Source: Turritopsis dohrnii
Lineage: Eukaryota; Cnidaria; Hydrozoa; Anthoathecata; Oceaniidae
NCBI GenBank assembly: GCA_027922465.2
Contig: BQMF02000586.1
Span: 168,918-232,917, forward strand
DNA length: 64,000 nt
Reading direction: 5' to 3'
In this document: positions 10,824 to 21,778 of the stretch, piece by piece
Numbering within the stretch: the first letter of the stretch is position 1
Layout of the letters: each line of letters begins with the position of its first letter
The notes under the pieces: generated by a model
The model's input: only the letters and a program-made list of their open reading frames with translations
The model's database searches: none
What the model was told of the DNA's origin: nothing
Translations under genes and position numbers: made by a program

Positions 10824-13112
10824 GCTGAATTCCATGCATACTACACATTAGATTCTAAAGATAACAATGAAGAAAATAATGATAGCCAGCCAATAGTCCT
10901 AAATGAAGAAATATCTGCAGAAAATCATAGTTCTTGTGAACTTCCTTCCACCATTCCCCTAATGTCATCAAAAGAAAAGTTAAAATGTAGAAGAGTCCGA
11001 AGGGTGCTTCGTTATTACACTCCAAATAGGCACAAGTTTCCAGAGAAGTATGCACACCATCTACTTATGCTGTTTTATCCTTTCAGACAGGAGGAAGAAG
11101 ACTTATGTATTTCAGGATCATATTCATTGAAGTTAAATGAACCTAAAGTAATTGCTTTAGTTGAACGAAACAAAAACATTTTTGAGCCTGATGGAGAACA
11201 GGTAGACTTTGCTTTAACTAATTATAGAGATGATCTGACACACAATCAAGATCCGTTTGGGCAGCAAGAAAATGATGAGATACTTGGTCAGATAAATGCA
11301 GATGGTGACCAAAATGTGAATAGTGAAGAAGATATTTACTTTGAAGAGCTATCAAGATGTGAGAATAACAGCGTGGATATTGATTTTCCTGCCTGCAGTT
11401 ACACAGCACAATTATTGAGTGATGATCAGTTGAACTCAAAAATAGTGTCGTTGAACAAAAAACAAAAAGAAATTTTTGATGTGGTATTCAGTTGGGGTAA
11501 AAGGATGATTCAAAGCATGAACAGTTTAGCTCAACAACAAATACAACCAATTTACATTTTTCTTACTGGCGGTGGTGGTGTAGGAAAGTCCCATCTTATT
11601 AAATGTATGTACAATGCAGTGAGTAAGGTCTTGATGCATAGAGGGTGTGAAATTGACAAACCTAGAGTAGTTAAACTTGCTCCTACTGGTATTGCATCTA
11701 TAAACATTGAGGGGACTACAATCCATACTGGTCTTAGTATACCTGTAAATGCTTTCATGCCACTAAGTGACAAACAACGGAATATAGCTAGGAATAAATT
11801 GTCTGAGGTGTACTTATTTATTATTGATGAGATCTCAATGGTATCATCAAAACTTTTGTTTCATGTTCACAAGAGGCTTTGCGAAATTTATGGCATCCCA
11901 GAACAAGTACCGTTTGCTGGGAAAAGTGTAATTGTATGTGGTGATCTATATCAACTGCCACCTGTCATGGCTAAACCGGTTTTTTCTACAGAAGGTCCTT
12001 TAATTAGTGTTTTTAGGCTATGGCATATATTTAAGCTTGCTGAACTGGAAGAATCTATGCGGCAAATTGGGAATACCACTTTTATAGACTTACTAAATAA
12101 TATTCGGGTTGGTAAATTAGATGAAAATGATGAAGTGTTGATACGAAACAGGTTCATCTCAGAAGATGATGCTCATTATCCACAAGAAGCACTGCATTTA
12201 TTTGCTGAAAATTCAGCTATTAAAGCTCATAATACTAAGATGCTAAATTTGCTGTCAGCTGAATTGTTTTTAATCCCAGCCATTGATAACTTTAATAAAG
12301 AGATAAACGTAAGAGAGATTGATAGACTGCAGCATAGACCACAAAGTGATACTGGTGGTCTAGCGACTTTATTGGAGATTAAAGTTGGTGCACGAATCAT
12401 GCTTACAACTAACATTGACATTGATGATCGTTTGATAAATGGTCAAATAGGGACTGTTTCTCAAATTTTTGCTTCTGAAAATTTATTTAAACTTATTTAT
12501 GTCCGCTTTGATGATGAAAAAGCTGGTAGGAAGAAGCAATATAATGATCAATATGCTGTAGAACATAACTGCATACCAATTGAGCGTGCAGAAGCTAATT
12601 TCCATATCAGTAAAAATAGGCCTTTGTCCCCTATGGTGAAGCGGACTCAATTTCCACTGATGCTTTCTTACGCATGTACAGTACATAAAGTTCAGGGCCT
12701 AACTTTAGATGAGGTTGTCATAAATTTTGATTTAGTCAAGCAAAGAAACTTTAACCCTGGACAAATGTATGTAGCTATGAGTCGCGTGAAATCACTTAAT
12801 GGTCTTCATTTCACTGGCAAATATAGTATATCTGCCTTTACATGTAATGAGAAAGTTGAAGATGAATATAGTAGATTGAGAAAAAAAGATTGTAGATTAC
12901 ATCCAATACCGGATTTTGTTGTATCAGATACTTCATTAGTTATCAGTCTTTTAAATGTACGTTCATTGTGGCATCACTTAGGTGATTTAAAAGGTGAATG
13001 TTGCTTTATGGAAAGTGACATTGCTTGTCTGACTGAAACACAGCTGAAGAGAGAAGGGAATCACAACTATATAATACAAGTACAAAAAGATCTTGCCAAT
13101 TTTCAATACTGA
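10824..13112 (+). pseudogene. Helentron PIF1-like SF1 helicase and start of endonuclease
   Basis: The frame is open from 10824, with an internal ATG at 10962, and encodes over 700 residues. Walker A is IFLTGGGGVGKSHL, Walker B is LFIIDEISMV, followed by GDLYQLPPV, and the C-terminal motif YVAMSRVKSLNGL. These are the PIF1/RRM3 helicase motifs of Helitrons; the helicase unwinds the strand being displaced. At the C-terminus (12940 onward) SLLNVRSLWHHLGDL and CLTETQL open an AP-endonuclease-like domain, the Helentron hallmark. It ends prematurely at TGA 13110. Confidence 0.9.
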
Positions 13113-13562
13113 CAATAAGTTTCAAAGTTTAGCTGTTGCTCATAAAAGTGATATGATTGTTAGAGAAGTTTCACATACTCCTGGTTTCACTGTTCTCCAA
13201 TTTAGAAAAGAGACTTTTCACACAGACAGTTTTGTCTTTTGTTGTTATATAGAGTAAATGCTTCTACATTGCATACCTTTTTTGATGGTTTGAGTTATTT
13301 TCTTTTAAATTTTGATATTGATTTTGTTTTAGGTGATTTCAATCTTAATGCATTAGACAAAGCCTCAAATCCAAATTTACAACAATGCTTGATGCACTTT
13401 GTAGAAGTAGTGCGAAAACCAACACACATCTCTGGATCACTGCTGGATCAAGTTTATGTTCGAAAAAATATTGCAGAAGTGTTTAAAGTTTCATGTATAA
13501 CGAAACCTGTAAATTTTTCAGATCATGACATTGTGAAAGTTAAACTTATTTCTAAAATTTAG
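13113..13562 (+). pseudogene. Helentron endonuclease domain, middle and C-terminus
   Basis: In another frame 13090-13240 encodes a middle portion (KSDMIVREVSHTPGFTVLQF), and 13239-13562 returns to the helicase frame with VLGDFNLNAL, SGSLLDQVYV and FSDHDIVKVKL. These three boxes (GDFN, a distal D, and SDH) are the catalytic and metal-binding boxes of the exonuclease-endonuclease-phosphatase fold. Two frame changes make it inactive here. Confidence 0.8.
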
Positions 13563-14834
13563 AGTTTATAATCAATGAGGTTAGATTATGGGTGCAGCTT
13601 CATGGTACCTCAGGAGATTTTGGACCATGCCTGTTTTAAGGTGTATTGTTTGTCCCTCCCCTCTCTCTCCCAAAATAAACAGATGAACAAATTTAAGTTG
13701 ATTTTAAATTTTAATGGCTATATAAAAGGTAATTCTTAAGCATGGTCCCTTTAATATTTGGTTTGATCTAAAGAATTTTTTATGTTGTGAAGCCTCTTTT
13801 ATTAGATCCATTAGTGCAAAGTATAATGAAAATTACTATTATTACAAAACGAAACAGTTGTATATGTATATATATATATATTCAGTAGTCTTAATACGAT
13901 CAAAGTTGTTTATGGTAAATGAAGTGTTCCTGTTTATGTTTCCTGTTACTTGTATACTAGTGAAGTGAAATCAATCAATACTTTAAAGTAGATTTGACAT
14001 CTACAAACTGTGAAGTATGGCTTCAATAATCAGCTGTCCTGCTGAAAATTAATTGATGCATTTCTAGTGGTAAAGTTAGTCAGTATTATTGGTGGTGAAC
14101 CGTTCAAAGTTAATTATTTTGTCAAAGTGATGGAATGAAAAATAACTGTAAAATGCTTGTCTTGGTGTTGTTCATTGTTGGTAGCTGTGTATATTGTACG
14201 GCTTGGTTAAACAGTCTTTCAGAAGAGCATACAATGAATATACAGTCATGAACAATCTTTGACAAATGGACCATTGCAATTATTAGGACTCATATATCAT
14301 ATGTATTGTGTATTTGCAGGACTTTTTAAGCTGAAGCAATTTTGCCCCTTCTTGATATTGTATTAGAATATGAACAGTCTTACAGAAGAGTATACAAAGA
14401 ATACAGTCACGAACAATCTTCAACAATTAGTTATGTGTATTTTTGAGTCGATTTAACTTCAACTACTGTTTTACCCCTTGCGTTCGTTTACAATGTGCTC
14501 TTCATCCCAAATTGGATAGAAAGTGATCAATTTCGAATAAAACTGACACAGTTCAACGGATGGATACATGTACAGACTTCACCAAATTTTTGCCCCGCAC
14601 CAGATTTTTCATCAAAGGACTGGGTCGAGTGTGATGTAGGGGGTAATATTCTTTCTTCAGCACATGTAGAGGTTATGGCCTATTGTGCAAACTAGACTCT
14701 CGGGTGTAATACAAAGGAAAAAAAGGGAAAAATATAATTGGTTTAAATAGATCACGTGCACAAATCGAAAGTAAAAATTTCTCTCATCACCCACGAGGCC
14801 TTCCCCGTTCGCACATGGGTACTATTTGAACGTG
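13563..14834. other. Non-coding; (TA)n tract and a roughly 155-bp direct repeat
   Basis: A TATA-repeat tract lies at about 13860-13880. Two related segments, about 14207-14360 and 14362-14480, both begin near AACAGTCTTNCAGAAGAG and contain CATGAACAATCTT/CACGAACAATCTT, then CCCCTT further on. They may belong to the Helentron 3' end or to an independent repeat. A 66-codon frame at 14495-14695 is not recognisable. Confidence 0.4.
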
Positions 14835-16452
14835 ATGTCTTCGTCAAAGAAAATCGACAAGAAAGGTAATTTTCGTGTTTTTGTAGTGTCTTGCTTTAAT
14901 ATGATCTCTCTTTCAAATTAGTGCACTTATTTTTCTTTGTTAATATGAATCAAGCGTATGTATTTTGTTACATCATTCATATTTTAATCGAAGATTGGTT
15001 TCTTTGAACAAAAAATATAATTTAGAAAACAGACTTTAATGGGATTTCTAGTTATGAAAATCATAATTCCTCTTGTTTAATTGCGTGTTGACTTGAAAAT
15101 ACTGACATTTCTACAGTTGTTACATGGCTAAACAGTACAAGAAAGCTTCAGAAACTGCATGTCACAAAATTTACAATCATGTTTGCAAATTTTAGGTAAA
15201 AACTCAAACACAAATAAAGAAGAAGCTGCTAAGAAAAAAGATCAGGAGAAATGTGAAGGTATAAAGTAGATATGCATTTCAGCGTCTCTTGCTTGGATTT
15301 ACAAAACAAATTATGTCTTATAAGCAATTTAACACCTCAATCGCAATTTTCATTAAAAATCGACTTAATTTTGTTTGCTAGCTGCAGAGTTAAATATTGT
15401 TGTATTGTAAATGTCTGGCATGTGTAATTTGCTTTCTTTTCATAGATGGCTTGGAATGCTTTGTGCATAATGTCAGTCCTGTTAAGAAATCATCAACTTC
15501 AGGTTGCAATTACTTTGAATGCATGTTACAACTTCACGATTCTGCTAAAAGAGCAGTGTGTTTTTCTCCATCTAAGAAAAGGGCTTTGAGTGAAGCATCT
15601 GAATCAAAGATACCAGTCAAGATATCAAAGTTTAATTTGTCAAAAGGCAGTATATTAATGAATGAGCAATCAAGTGTCAAAATTGTTAATCCAAATGACA
15701 TCAGTTTTGATTACAATGGAAACCTTGCAAAAGATGCAATTGTTACCCTCCGTGATGTTGAGTTCATGGCTAGTGGACAACTGGTTAATGTCAGAGCTGA
15801 AGTGAAGGAAGTCGGAGAAGTTGTTAACCACATTGGCCGGAATGGAAATGTTGAAAAACAGGAAGTCTTGTTAAGGGACTCAACACGACATATGAAGTTG
15901 TATCTTTATGGTGATTATGTGAGATCATTGGATGCGAACACCTGTTATCTTTTAAAAAATGTACGGTTACACATCTTGAAGCATGCTTGTTACCTCAACA
16001 CCCCACTTAATGATAAATTTGAGTGCTTCCCTATCCAACCAATGAACAATTTAATGGATTCTGATGGAGATCTTGCCGAAACCAAAGTCAAAATATCTTG
16101 CAAAGTCATAGGTGTTTCCAATTTGTACAAGCGATTCAACTGCCCACAATGTTTTAAAAAAGGCGAAGTCACTGGTAACTTGATCAACTGTGAAAGTTGT
16201 GATATGACCGTCCGTCGTGATGCTTGTCAACAGACTTGGTTGGGAAATTTGCTTATTCAGGATTTGCAAACGATGAAGACGATCAAGGCTGTATTTCGTA
16301 ATGATCAGATGCATTGTCTGGCAGAAATTTTGGCTGTAAAGTTGGATAATATGGAAGAAGATGACTTGGCTAAAAAATTACTTGATTTCTCTGGAAGACT
16401 GTTTGTGTATCTGGACATTGTAACAAAGGAGATCATTACATTACAAAAGTGA
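14835..16452 (+). CDS. Three-exon gene, RPA1-like OB-fold and zinc-finger protein
   Basis: I predict exon 1 at 14835-14865 (ATG TCT TCG, donor AAAG|gtaatt), exon 2 at 15196-15258 (acceptor ttttag|GT, donor GAAG|gtataa) and exon 3 at 15446-16452 (acceptor cttttcatag|AT, stop TGA). Both introns are phase 1 and join in frame to give 366 residues. The N-terminus is short and lysine-rich. The middle has a beta-rich OB-fold pattern (RAEVKEVGE then VLLRDSTRHMKLYLYGDYV), as in RPA DNA-binding domains. A CPQC...CESC four-cysteine finger follows, as in the RPA1 C-terminal domain. It probably binds single-stranded DNA. It lies just downstream of a Helentron in the same orientation; some Helitrons carry RPA-like genes, so it may be element-linked or a host multicopy gene. 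Confidence 0.65.
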
Positions 16453-17390
16453 TGTGTTTGTCCTTTGGCTTTTGTTAGCATTTGAGTGTCAATCCCCAAT
16501 GCGCACGACTTTGCATTTTGTTTTGTTACATGATATAACATATAACTGCAAATTTACTGTTACTTTTTATTAAGCTGCTTTGCTTTTCCACATTGAACTT
16601 AGTTAATTCTAAACTTATCATTTGACTTTTGTTAGTATTCGAGGTGTGGAGCAAATCTACAGGACATTTTCCTATAGATATTCAGAAGGTTGGCCATGTT
16701 TCTTGTTAGGAAGGACATTATACATGATATAGCGACTGTGATGTAACATTTTATCTATACTATTTTAGTTGTGTTATTTCTGAAAGAAACTTTGAACTAC
16801 TATTTGTATGTGTATCTGATCTCTGCTGTTGTTTTCAGTATATATTCCTCTTGAAGTATATTCCAGTTTCTGCCATTGAATTTATAAATAAATTTAGATA
16901 GATCCTATAAATCCAAACCATCTTTTTAAAATGTTGAGAAAAGTATGTTCATCTGGCAAATCGTTACTATTTTACCATTAATGGAGTAAAAACAGTTATA
17001 AAAGCATTTGAACAAATGAGGCAAATCCCGAACCTGAATAACCCAGACAAATTTGACATTCACACCGAAAAGACTAGATTTCGCAACTATCACCAGGCTC
17101 GCAACCGTTAAGCATGGTTCACATGAGATGGGCGCATTTTGATATTCACACTTAAGGAAAAATTTGTTTGGAACTGACTCGAATTGTGAGGAAATGAAGT
17201 CTTTCCGTGAAGAAGAAGCTTTCTCTCTTGCTCCTACTCTGGAAAAGACAAGTCTAGGGAAATCTTATTAATCAACTTTGTTGATCTTGTTTTTTATTTT
17301 TTCGTTTTAACTTGTTGTGCTTAGAAAAGTTAGAAAAAACCTTTTTGAATTTTTGAAAATGCTCTTTTCGTTCAAAAGCTTTGAACAGAG
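16453..17390. other. 3' flank of RPA-like gene; no other gene seen
   Basis: An ATAAATAAA stretch near 16882-16892 could serve as a polyadenylation signal for the RPA-like gene. No further gene is apparent. Confidence 0.35.
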
Positions 17391-17707
17391 GAGGAGTTCG
17401 ATCCTTCGGTTAGGTTGAAAGAACTCAGTATTAGATTTTACTTCCATTTTTACTTATAAAATCTGAATTACACTTCAAGCGCTTCGCGCCCTTACGTAAT
17501 TCGTTAATTTTATTACGTAATAATTTCAGTCGATCTAATACTGAGTTCTTTCAACCTAACTGAATGATCTCCCTGGATCTCGGTGCTGTGCAAAAAGGCC
17601 GGGAAATGGTAACTCCTCCTCTGTTCAAAGCTTTTTTTTTTTTTTAATTATTATAATAATAACAATTATAACTATTTCATTACTTTATCCACATTTTAGG
17701 ATTTTCC

Positions 17708-17918
17708 TCAAACCCATAAAACTTTACGAAAAGCTCTACCTTTTCTCCAACCTTTGTGCAATTTTCCATAATCAAACTTATATTGATTCTCAAGACGAGC
17801 CATTTTATCTATTTGCAAATGATGAATTTGAATTGCTCTGGAAGCTGACACTAAAGCGATTAATGTAGTTAACTTCAAGGTTAAGTCCTTGGCAGACAAA
17901 TGAGTGTTTTCATCCCAA
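17708..17918 (-). pseudogene. DIRS tyrosine recombinase, catalytic-domain start
   Basis: The frame encodes SAKDLTLKLTTLIALVSASR, the first catalytic helix block of DIRS recombinases with the conserved arginine at its end. It continues into the DIRS recombinase N-terminal part at 18253-18485 once the SINE between them is removed. The later H-x-x-R and tyrosine boxes are not visible before the left terminal repeat, so the domain is truncated. Confidence 0.7.
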
Positions 17919-18253
17919 TTTTTTTTTTTTTTTTTTTTTTTTTTGAATTTATTTTACCGAGGCTAGAATTTTGCAGTGAACACACTGATGTGGGCCTCCA
18001 CCAGGAATGTGTACCTCAGATTTTAAGGCAGAGAACTTGCACATACTAGACTGATAGGTGATTGTGGTCTTAAGTAATTTTTGGCACTCGTTCATTACAT
18101 TCATAATTTCATACAGCCTTCTGCTGCATACATTAACTTTCTATAAGTGTTCATGTCACATTAGTATTCTTTTACAGAGCCGAGATTTGAACCACTACCA
18201 ACTATCACCCTTGTATTACAAGCCCACCGTCTTACCAAGTGAGCTATACACCC
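17919..18253 (-). mobile_element. tRNA-derived SINE inserted in the DIRS recombinase
   Basis: On the minus strand the element starts with a tRNA-like head: box A TAGCTCACTTGG at 18235-18246 and box B GGTTCAAATCTC at 18182-18193. The body continues to a poly(A) tail, seen as T's at 17919-17944. The flanks share AAAAATGGG/AAAATTGGG, a plausible target duplication. Removal reconnects the recombinase frame (KKKW followed by DENTH). Pol III promoter boxes look intact; mobilisation would need a LINE in trans. Confidence 0.8.
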
Positions 18254-18485
18254 ATTTTTTCTTGATGTAATTTAAAACTAATTGTACGTCCCATATGAAG
18301 GTATACTTAGGTTGGGGAAGTCTTGCATTGAAAATTCCAGTCATGAGTTTAGAAACATCAGGGTGTGACCCAACTTTCTCCCCATTAACATTATCATGGT
18401 AAGCTGAAATTGCAGACCTATGGCAATTAATAGTTCTATACTCATAACATGCATCAAATAATTCTGCTAAGAAATTCAGAATCAT
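18254..18485 (-). pseudogene. DIRS tyrosine recombinase, N-terminal SAM-like domain
   Basis: The frame encodes NFLAELFDACYEYRTINCHR and SAISAYHDNV, then GIFNARLPQPKYTFIWDVQ, a very typical DIRS recombinase N-terminal (core-binding) domain. It is cut at the SINE. This domain clamps the DNA while the catalytic domain nicks it. Confidence 0.8.
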
Positions 18486-18555
18486 CTCTACATTACATGA
18501 AACCGGATTAATTTGTTTCCTAGAACACCAGCCAGCCCACTTTCGCCAGGCCGAT

Positions 18556-18581
18556 TCATAACCCCCTGTTGAAGATTCTCT

Positions 18582-18619
<38 letters not shown>

Positions 18620-18885
18620 ACCACCACCATTTTCATCAAATACCTCAGAGCTGTTGTATTGTCTATTTGAAAATGAATAGATTTCACTGACTTCTCTTTC
18701 ACAAAGCTGAAAAGAGCTAACTTCACTGCCAACAGCTCTAGAATATTGACGTGATATTCCTTCTCATTTTCTGACCAAACACCCCTTTTAGTCTGACCCT
18801 GACATGATGCGCCCCAACCTATCCTTGACGCATCCGTTTGAATAATCAACTGTGGAGGGTCCTGTACAAGACATCTTCCATTCTA
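18556..18885 (-). pseudogene. DIRS RNase H with a poly(G/C) run
   Basis: The frame reads LIIQTDASRIGWGASCQGQ, then EKEYHVNILELLAVKLAL and IDNTTALRYL: the D, E and D catalytic positions of RNase H. A run of about 33 C's at 18586-18619 (G on the coding strand) follows and would code glycine; it may partly be slippage or an assembly artefact. The domain would remove RNA from the RNA-DNA hybrid. Confidence 0.75.
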
Positions 18886-19483
18886 AATTTCTAAACAGGA
18901 ACTCGTAAAGTTTTCCTGACCATTGAAAGCGAACATTGGTTCTGGAGAGTTTGTGTAATGGAACGGAAAAATAAGCGTCCTTCATGTTTAAGTTGCACAT
19001 GAAATCTCGTTGCTGCATCATGAATTTGAGATAATGCAAACCTTCCATTTTGAAGTGTATGTAGGGAATGCGTTTGTTCAATTCCTTTAGGTTTATGACA
19101 GGTCGGTATCCCCCGTCCTTTTTGTCCACTAAAAATACATTGCTTATTATCTGATCTGGATGAAATTTGCAAGGTCTTATTGCGCCTTTCCTCAACATCT
19201 CGTTTATCTCCACATCCACCAGTTCCTTTTGGGCTTTGTTCATGTGAAGGTTTTTTGGAACTTTGCTTTGTGCTGGTTTCTCTTTCAATGGAATTTCGTA
19301 ACCCTCTATTATAGACAAAATACTTGTGTCCTTTGTCAATTTCTTCCATGCTTCGACAAAGTAACTTAGCCTCCCTACCAGAAGCACAGCAGGAATCACC
19401 AGTCCAAACAACTTTTTTGTTACTGGGTGGACATTTTGAAGTTCCGAATCTGGATTTTTTGGTGGAGTTGGAGATGTTGACAC
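18886..19483 (-). pseudogene. DIRS reverse transcriptase, fingers only (palm deleted)
   Basis: The frame encodes EINEMLRKGAIRPC, then SNVFLVDKKDGGYRPVINLK and MKDAYFSVPLH: RT motifs 1-3 in the DIRS/gypsy style, including the first catalytic aspartate. After LYEFLFRN the frame jumps straight into sequence belonging to RNase H, so the part with the YxDD box is missing. The junction is near 18885. This explains why the copy cannot be autonomous. Confidence 0.8.
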
Positions 19484-19561
19484 GCTGAGAATAGACTGTC
19501 TTTTTTGGCATACCTTGTCCTTGGAAGCTGCTATTTCTTCCTCTTTGGTAGTAGAAGCACC

Positions 19562-20438
19562 TCAAAAGGGCTGTTGGTAATTATTAGTGGCCCTCTTGGA
19601 AGATGAAGACGATGATGATACCCATAAAGTCTTCTTTTTGGCCTCTTTTGTTTTGGTGTAGGCATTCCGAAACTCTTCACCAAGCAGGGAATTTCCTTTA
19701 CCGATAATGTCTCTTTTTTCTTTGATAGTTGTCTTCGCTTCTGTTGCTGGCATTATGAGTTATAAGGCATTGTGCAGCCGATGGTATGTCATCGTATTCA
19801 TTGCTTGCCCAGCTAATTTGACTGTCTGCTCTGTCTGTTTGAGAAGCAGTTCCAAGTCAATCTCAATGTTGTCCTCCTGACTACTAGAAACTTGCTCTAG
19901 ATATTGCCAAAGCTTGGACAGGGGGCCATACACCTCTCTTGTCCGTTGTTGACAGTACACTCTCCAGTAAACTATCCAGTAATGTCTCAATGTTGGTCTT
20001 TTTGTGTTTTGCGATCTCCTTTAAAAAATCATCCATTACCTTAACCTTGGTAATGTTTTTAGGTACTGGGTTTTCATGTAAAATTTTGTCCTTTAATTCC
20101 TTTTCCGATAAGTACTTGTTGATGTACTGGTTCACGTAGTCTCCTTGATTACTATCCTACTCATACTCGTATTCTTCCTCCGTCGTTTTTACGTGAAAAC
20201 GAGACTCCTCCAACCTGGACTTGGATCGTTTCTTCTTTTTCTTGCGTCTCTCCTCTTTTTCGTTTTCATCACTGTCAGACGATGATGATGAACTGCTGCT
20301 TGAAGTCGATGATGACGACGAAGATACATTTCGACGTCTTCTGTGTTTTTTTGATTTACGTTTACTTCGACTGCGTTTTCTTTTTCGTCCCCTGTGACCA
20401 CTCTGGTCCACAGGGCTTGTATCTCCGCCACCCTTCAA
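19562..20438 (-). pseudogene. DIRS gag-like region, broken into several frames
   Basis: From 20438 to 20157 a frame encodes a highly basic stretch followed by a long serine run and an acidic/basic mix (KRKRSRSKRKSKKHRRRR), typical of DIRS ORF1. It continues in shifted frames at 19884-20135 and 19562-19990. The serine/arginine look resembles splicing factors, but position directly upstream of the RT and inside the terminal repeats assigns it to the element. Confidence 0.65.
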
Positions 20439-20862
20439 GCATGGGGGAGTATTAGAGATCGCTGATTTTTTTACTTTCCACTTCTTCAGTCTCGTTTGTT
20501 GTCGTTTCTGCCATTATGAAACAAATACTTTTGCAATAATTCACCCGATATTTACAGATTAAGATAATATGATAAACACTTGATATACTCGAGCTCCTTG
20601 TCGATCGACGACGAAACGTTGAAAGAGGAGGAGTTTTTTCACGGCACCGAAATCCAGGGAGATCATTCGGTTAGGTTGAAAGAACTCAGTATTAGATCGA
20701 CTGAGATTATTACGTAATAAAATAGTTTAAACAGATGTTCATTATGAATGGTAAAATGACGTCACGCCGTGCAGAAAAAAACAATTTACGAGAAGAAAGT
20801 TTATTAATGAAAAACAATCACTAGTAATACATCGTTTTATTTTTATTTTCTTGATTCGAAAA

Positions 20863-21778
20863 ATGCCAGGTTGCTCTGCGATAGGTTGTACAGATCAGCC
20901 CACAAATTGTTCTTTAACATTTCACCAAATTCCAAGTCAAAGGAAACGACCAGAACTTCGAAAAAGATGGCTTGCCAATATAAAAAGAAGTGGAACGCTG
21001 CCAAAAGACTCAGGGTTTTATATCTGTTCCCAACATTTTGAAGAAAGTTATTTTGAAAGAGATTTGAAGGTAAGATGTTTTAATTCTTTATCGCATAAAA
21101 ATCTTCTCGAACATTGCATTGATTTAGGAGGTTGTCTTGATTTAGGAGGTTGGCTTATAGTTTTTTCGTTTATTAGAAACATAACAAGTTTTTCAAAGAT
21201 GACTGAAAAATGTTGAAAATTCTTTGCATTTTTCGCTTTTCTTGCATAGGCAGAGCTTTTCTATAAAAAAGAAGGAGCCAAAATGTTGAAAGATGATGCA
21301 GTTCCAACATTATTTGCGTTCAGTAAACCAGCACCAAAACGAAAGTCATCGATTGCAAGAAGTGAAAGGATCGAAAAAAGGATGGCAAGTAATGGAATAA
21401 CGTGACTGTATTCCTAGACCTCAATTTCGCATACACTGATAAAAATGAATAGCTTTCCCAACCTCGAACCCAGGGTCTCTTGCTTTGTTGTAGCTTGTAG
21501 CTTTCCCAGCAATGAGAAAGTAATGCTTTTTTCAGTTACTAGATGAAGTCTTAGTGGAGATGTCTAAGACAATGGAAGAGGAATCAACCAAACATGCTAG
21601 TACACAAACTGAGGAAACAGAAGTGTGTCTGAAAAAGACAAGGATGGTTAACAAAGGGACCCAATATGATGAAGATGATGCAATGCTAACAACTGATTTT
21701 ACCGACACAAAGTTGAAAGTAAAGATGGCCTTTAAAACAACAAAAAAAAAACAGAAATTCCGATGTCAACAAAATTGA
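20863..21778 (+). pseudogene. Kolobok transposase, THAP-domain exons
   Basis: Exon 1 (20863-21069) starts MPGCSAIGC and encodes a full C2CH THAP zinc finger (C4, C9, then CSQHFEESYF); donor AAG|gtaaga. Exon 2 (21250-21384) follows acceptor cttgcatag and includes LKDDAVPTLF, the usual end of the THAP region; its donor looks like GC-AG type (ATG|gcaagt). Exon 3 starts at 21536 after ttttttcag. All three are phase 0. The frame is then lost in an A-run near 21740. THAP fingers bind the transposon ends. Confidence 0.8.

Larger units (their letters stand above)
7300..13562 (+). mobile_element. Decayed Helentron (peptidase, Rep, PIF1-like helicase, endonuclease)
   Basis: In order on the + strand are a cysteine-peptidase-like ORF, a zinc-finger plus Rep region with the HUH box, a two-tyrosine motif, a SF1 helicase and a C-terminal exonuclease/endonuclease/phosphatase-type domain. 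Rep-Hel-EN order is diagnostic of Helentrons, the endonuclease-bearing branch of the Helitrons. Several disruptions are visible: a frameshift near 8090, TGA at 9829-9831, a frameshift near 9960, TAG at 10821-10823, TGA at 13110-13112 and frame changes near 13090 and 13230. Exact ends are not resolved. Confidence 0.85.
17391..20710 (-). mobile_element. DIRS-type tyrosine-recombinase retroelement, internally deleted
   Basis: Reading the minus strand from 20.7 to 17.4 kb gives an SR/Ser-rich gag-like ORF, a gag tail, reverse transcriptase, RNase H, and a tyrosine recombinase in two pieces. The order is that of DIRS1-like elements. Inverted terminal repeats match: 20628-20705 is the inverse of 17531-17613 (shared CAGTATTAGATCGACTGA and the CCTCCTCTTTC-side sequence). 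The left end at 17391-17613 is itself a foldback, with the same motif in both orientations around 17400-17445. The element is dead: the catalytic YxDD part of the RT is deleted, and a SINE sits in the recombinase. Confidence 0.85.

Noticed and set aside
14495..14695. 66-codon frame upstream of the RPA-like gene
   Set aside because: No motif and no splice link to the exons that follow.
20157..20438. SR-type splicing factor
   Set aside because: Serine/arginine-rich, but located as ORF1 of the DIRS element and followed by shifted frames.
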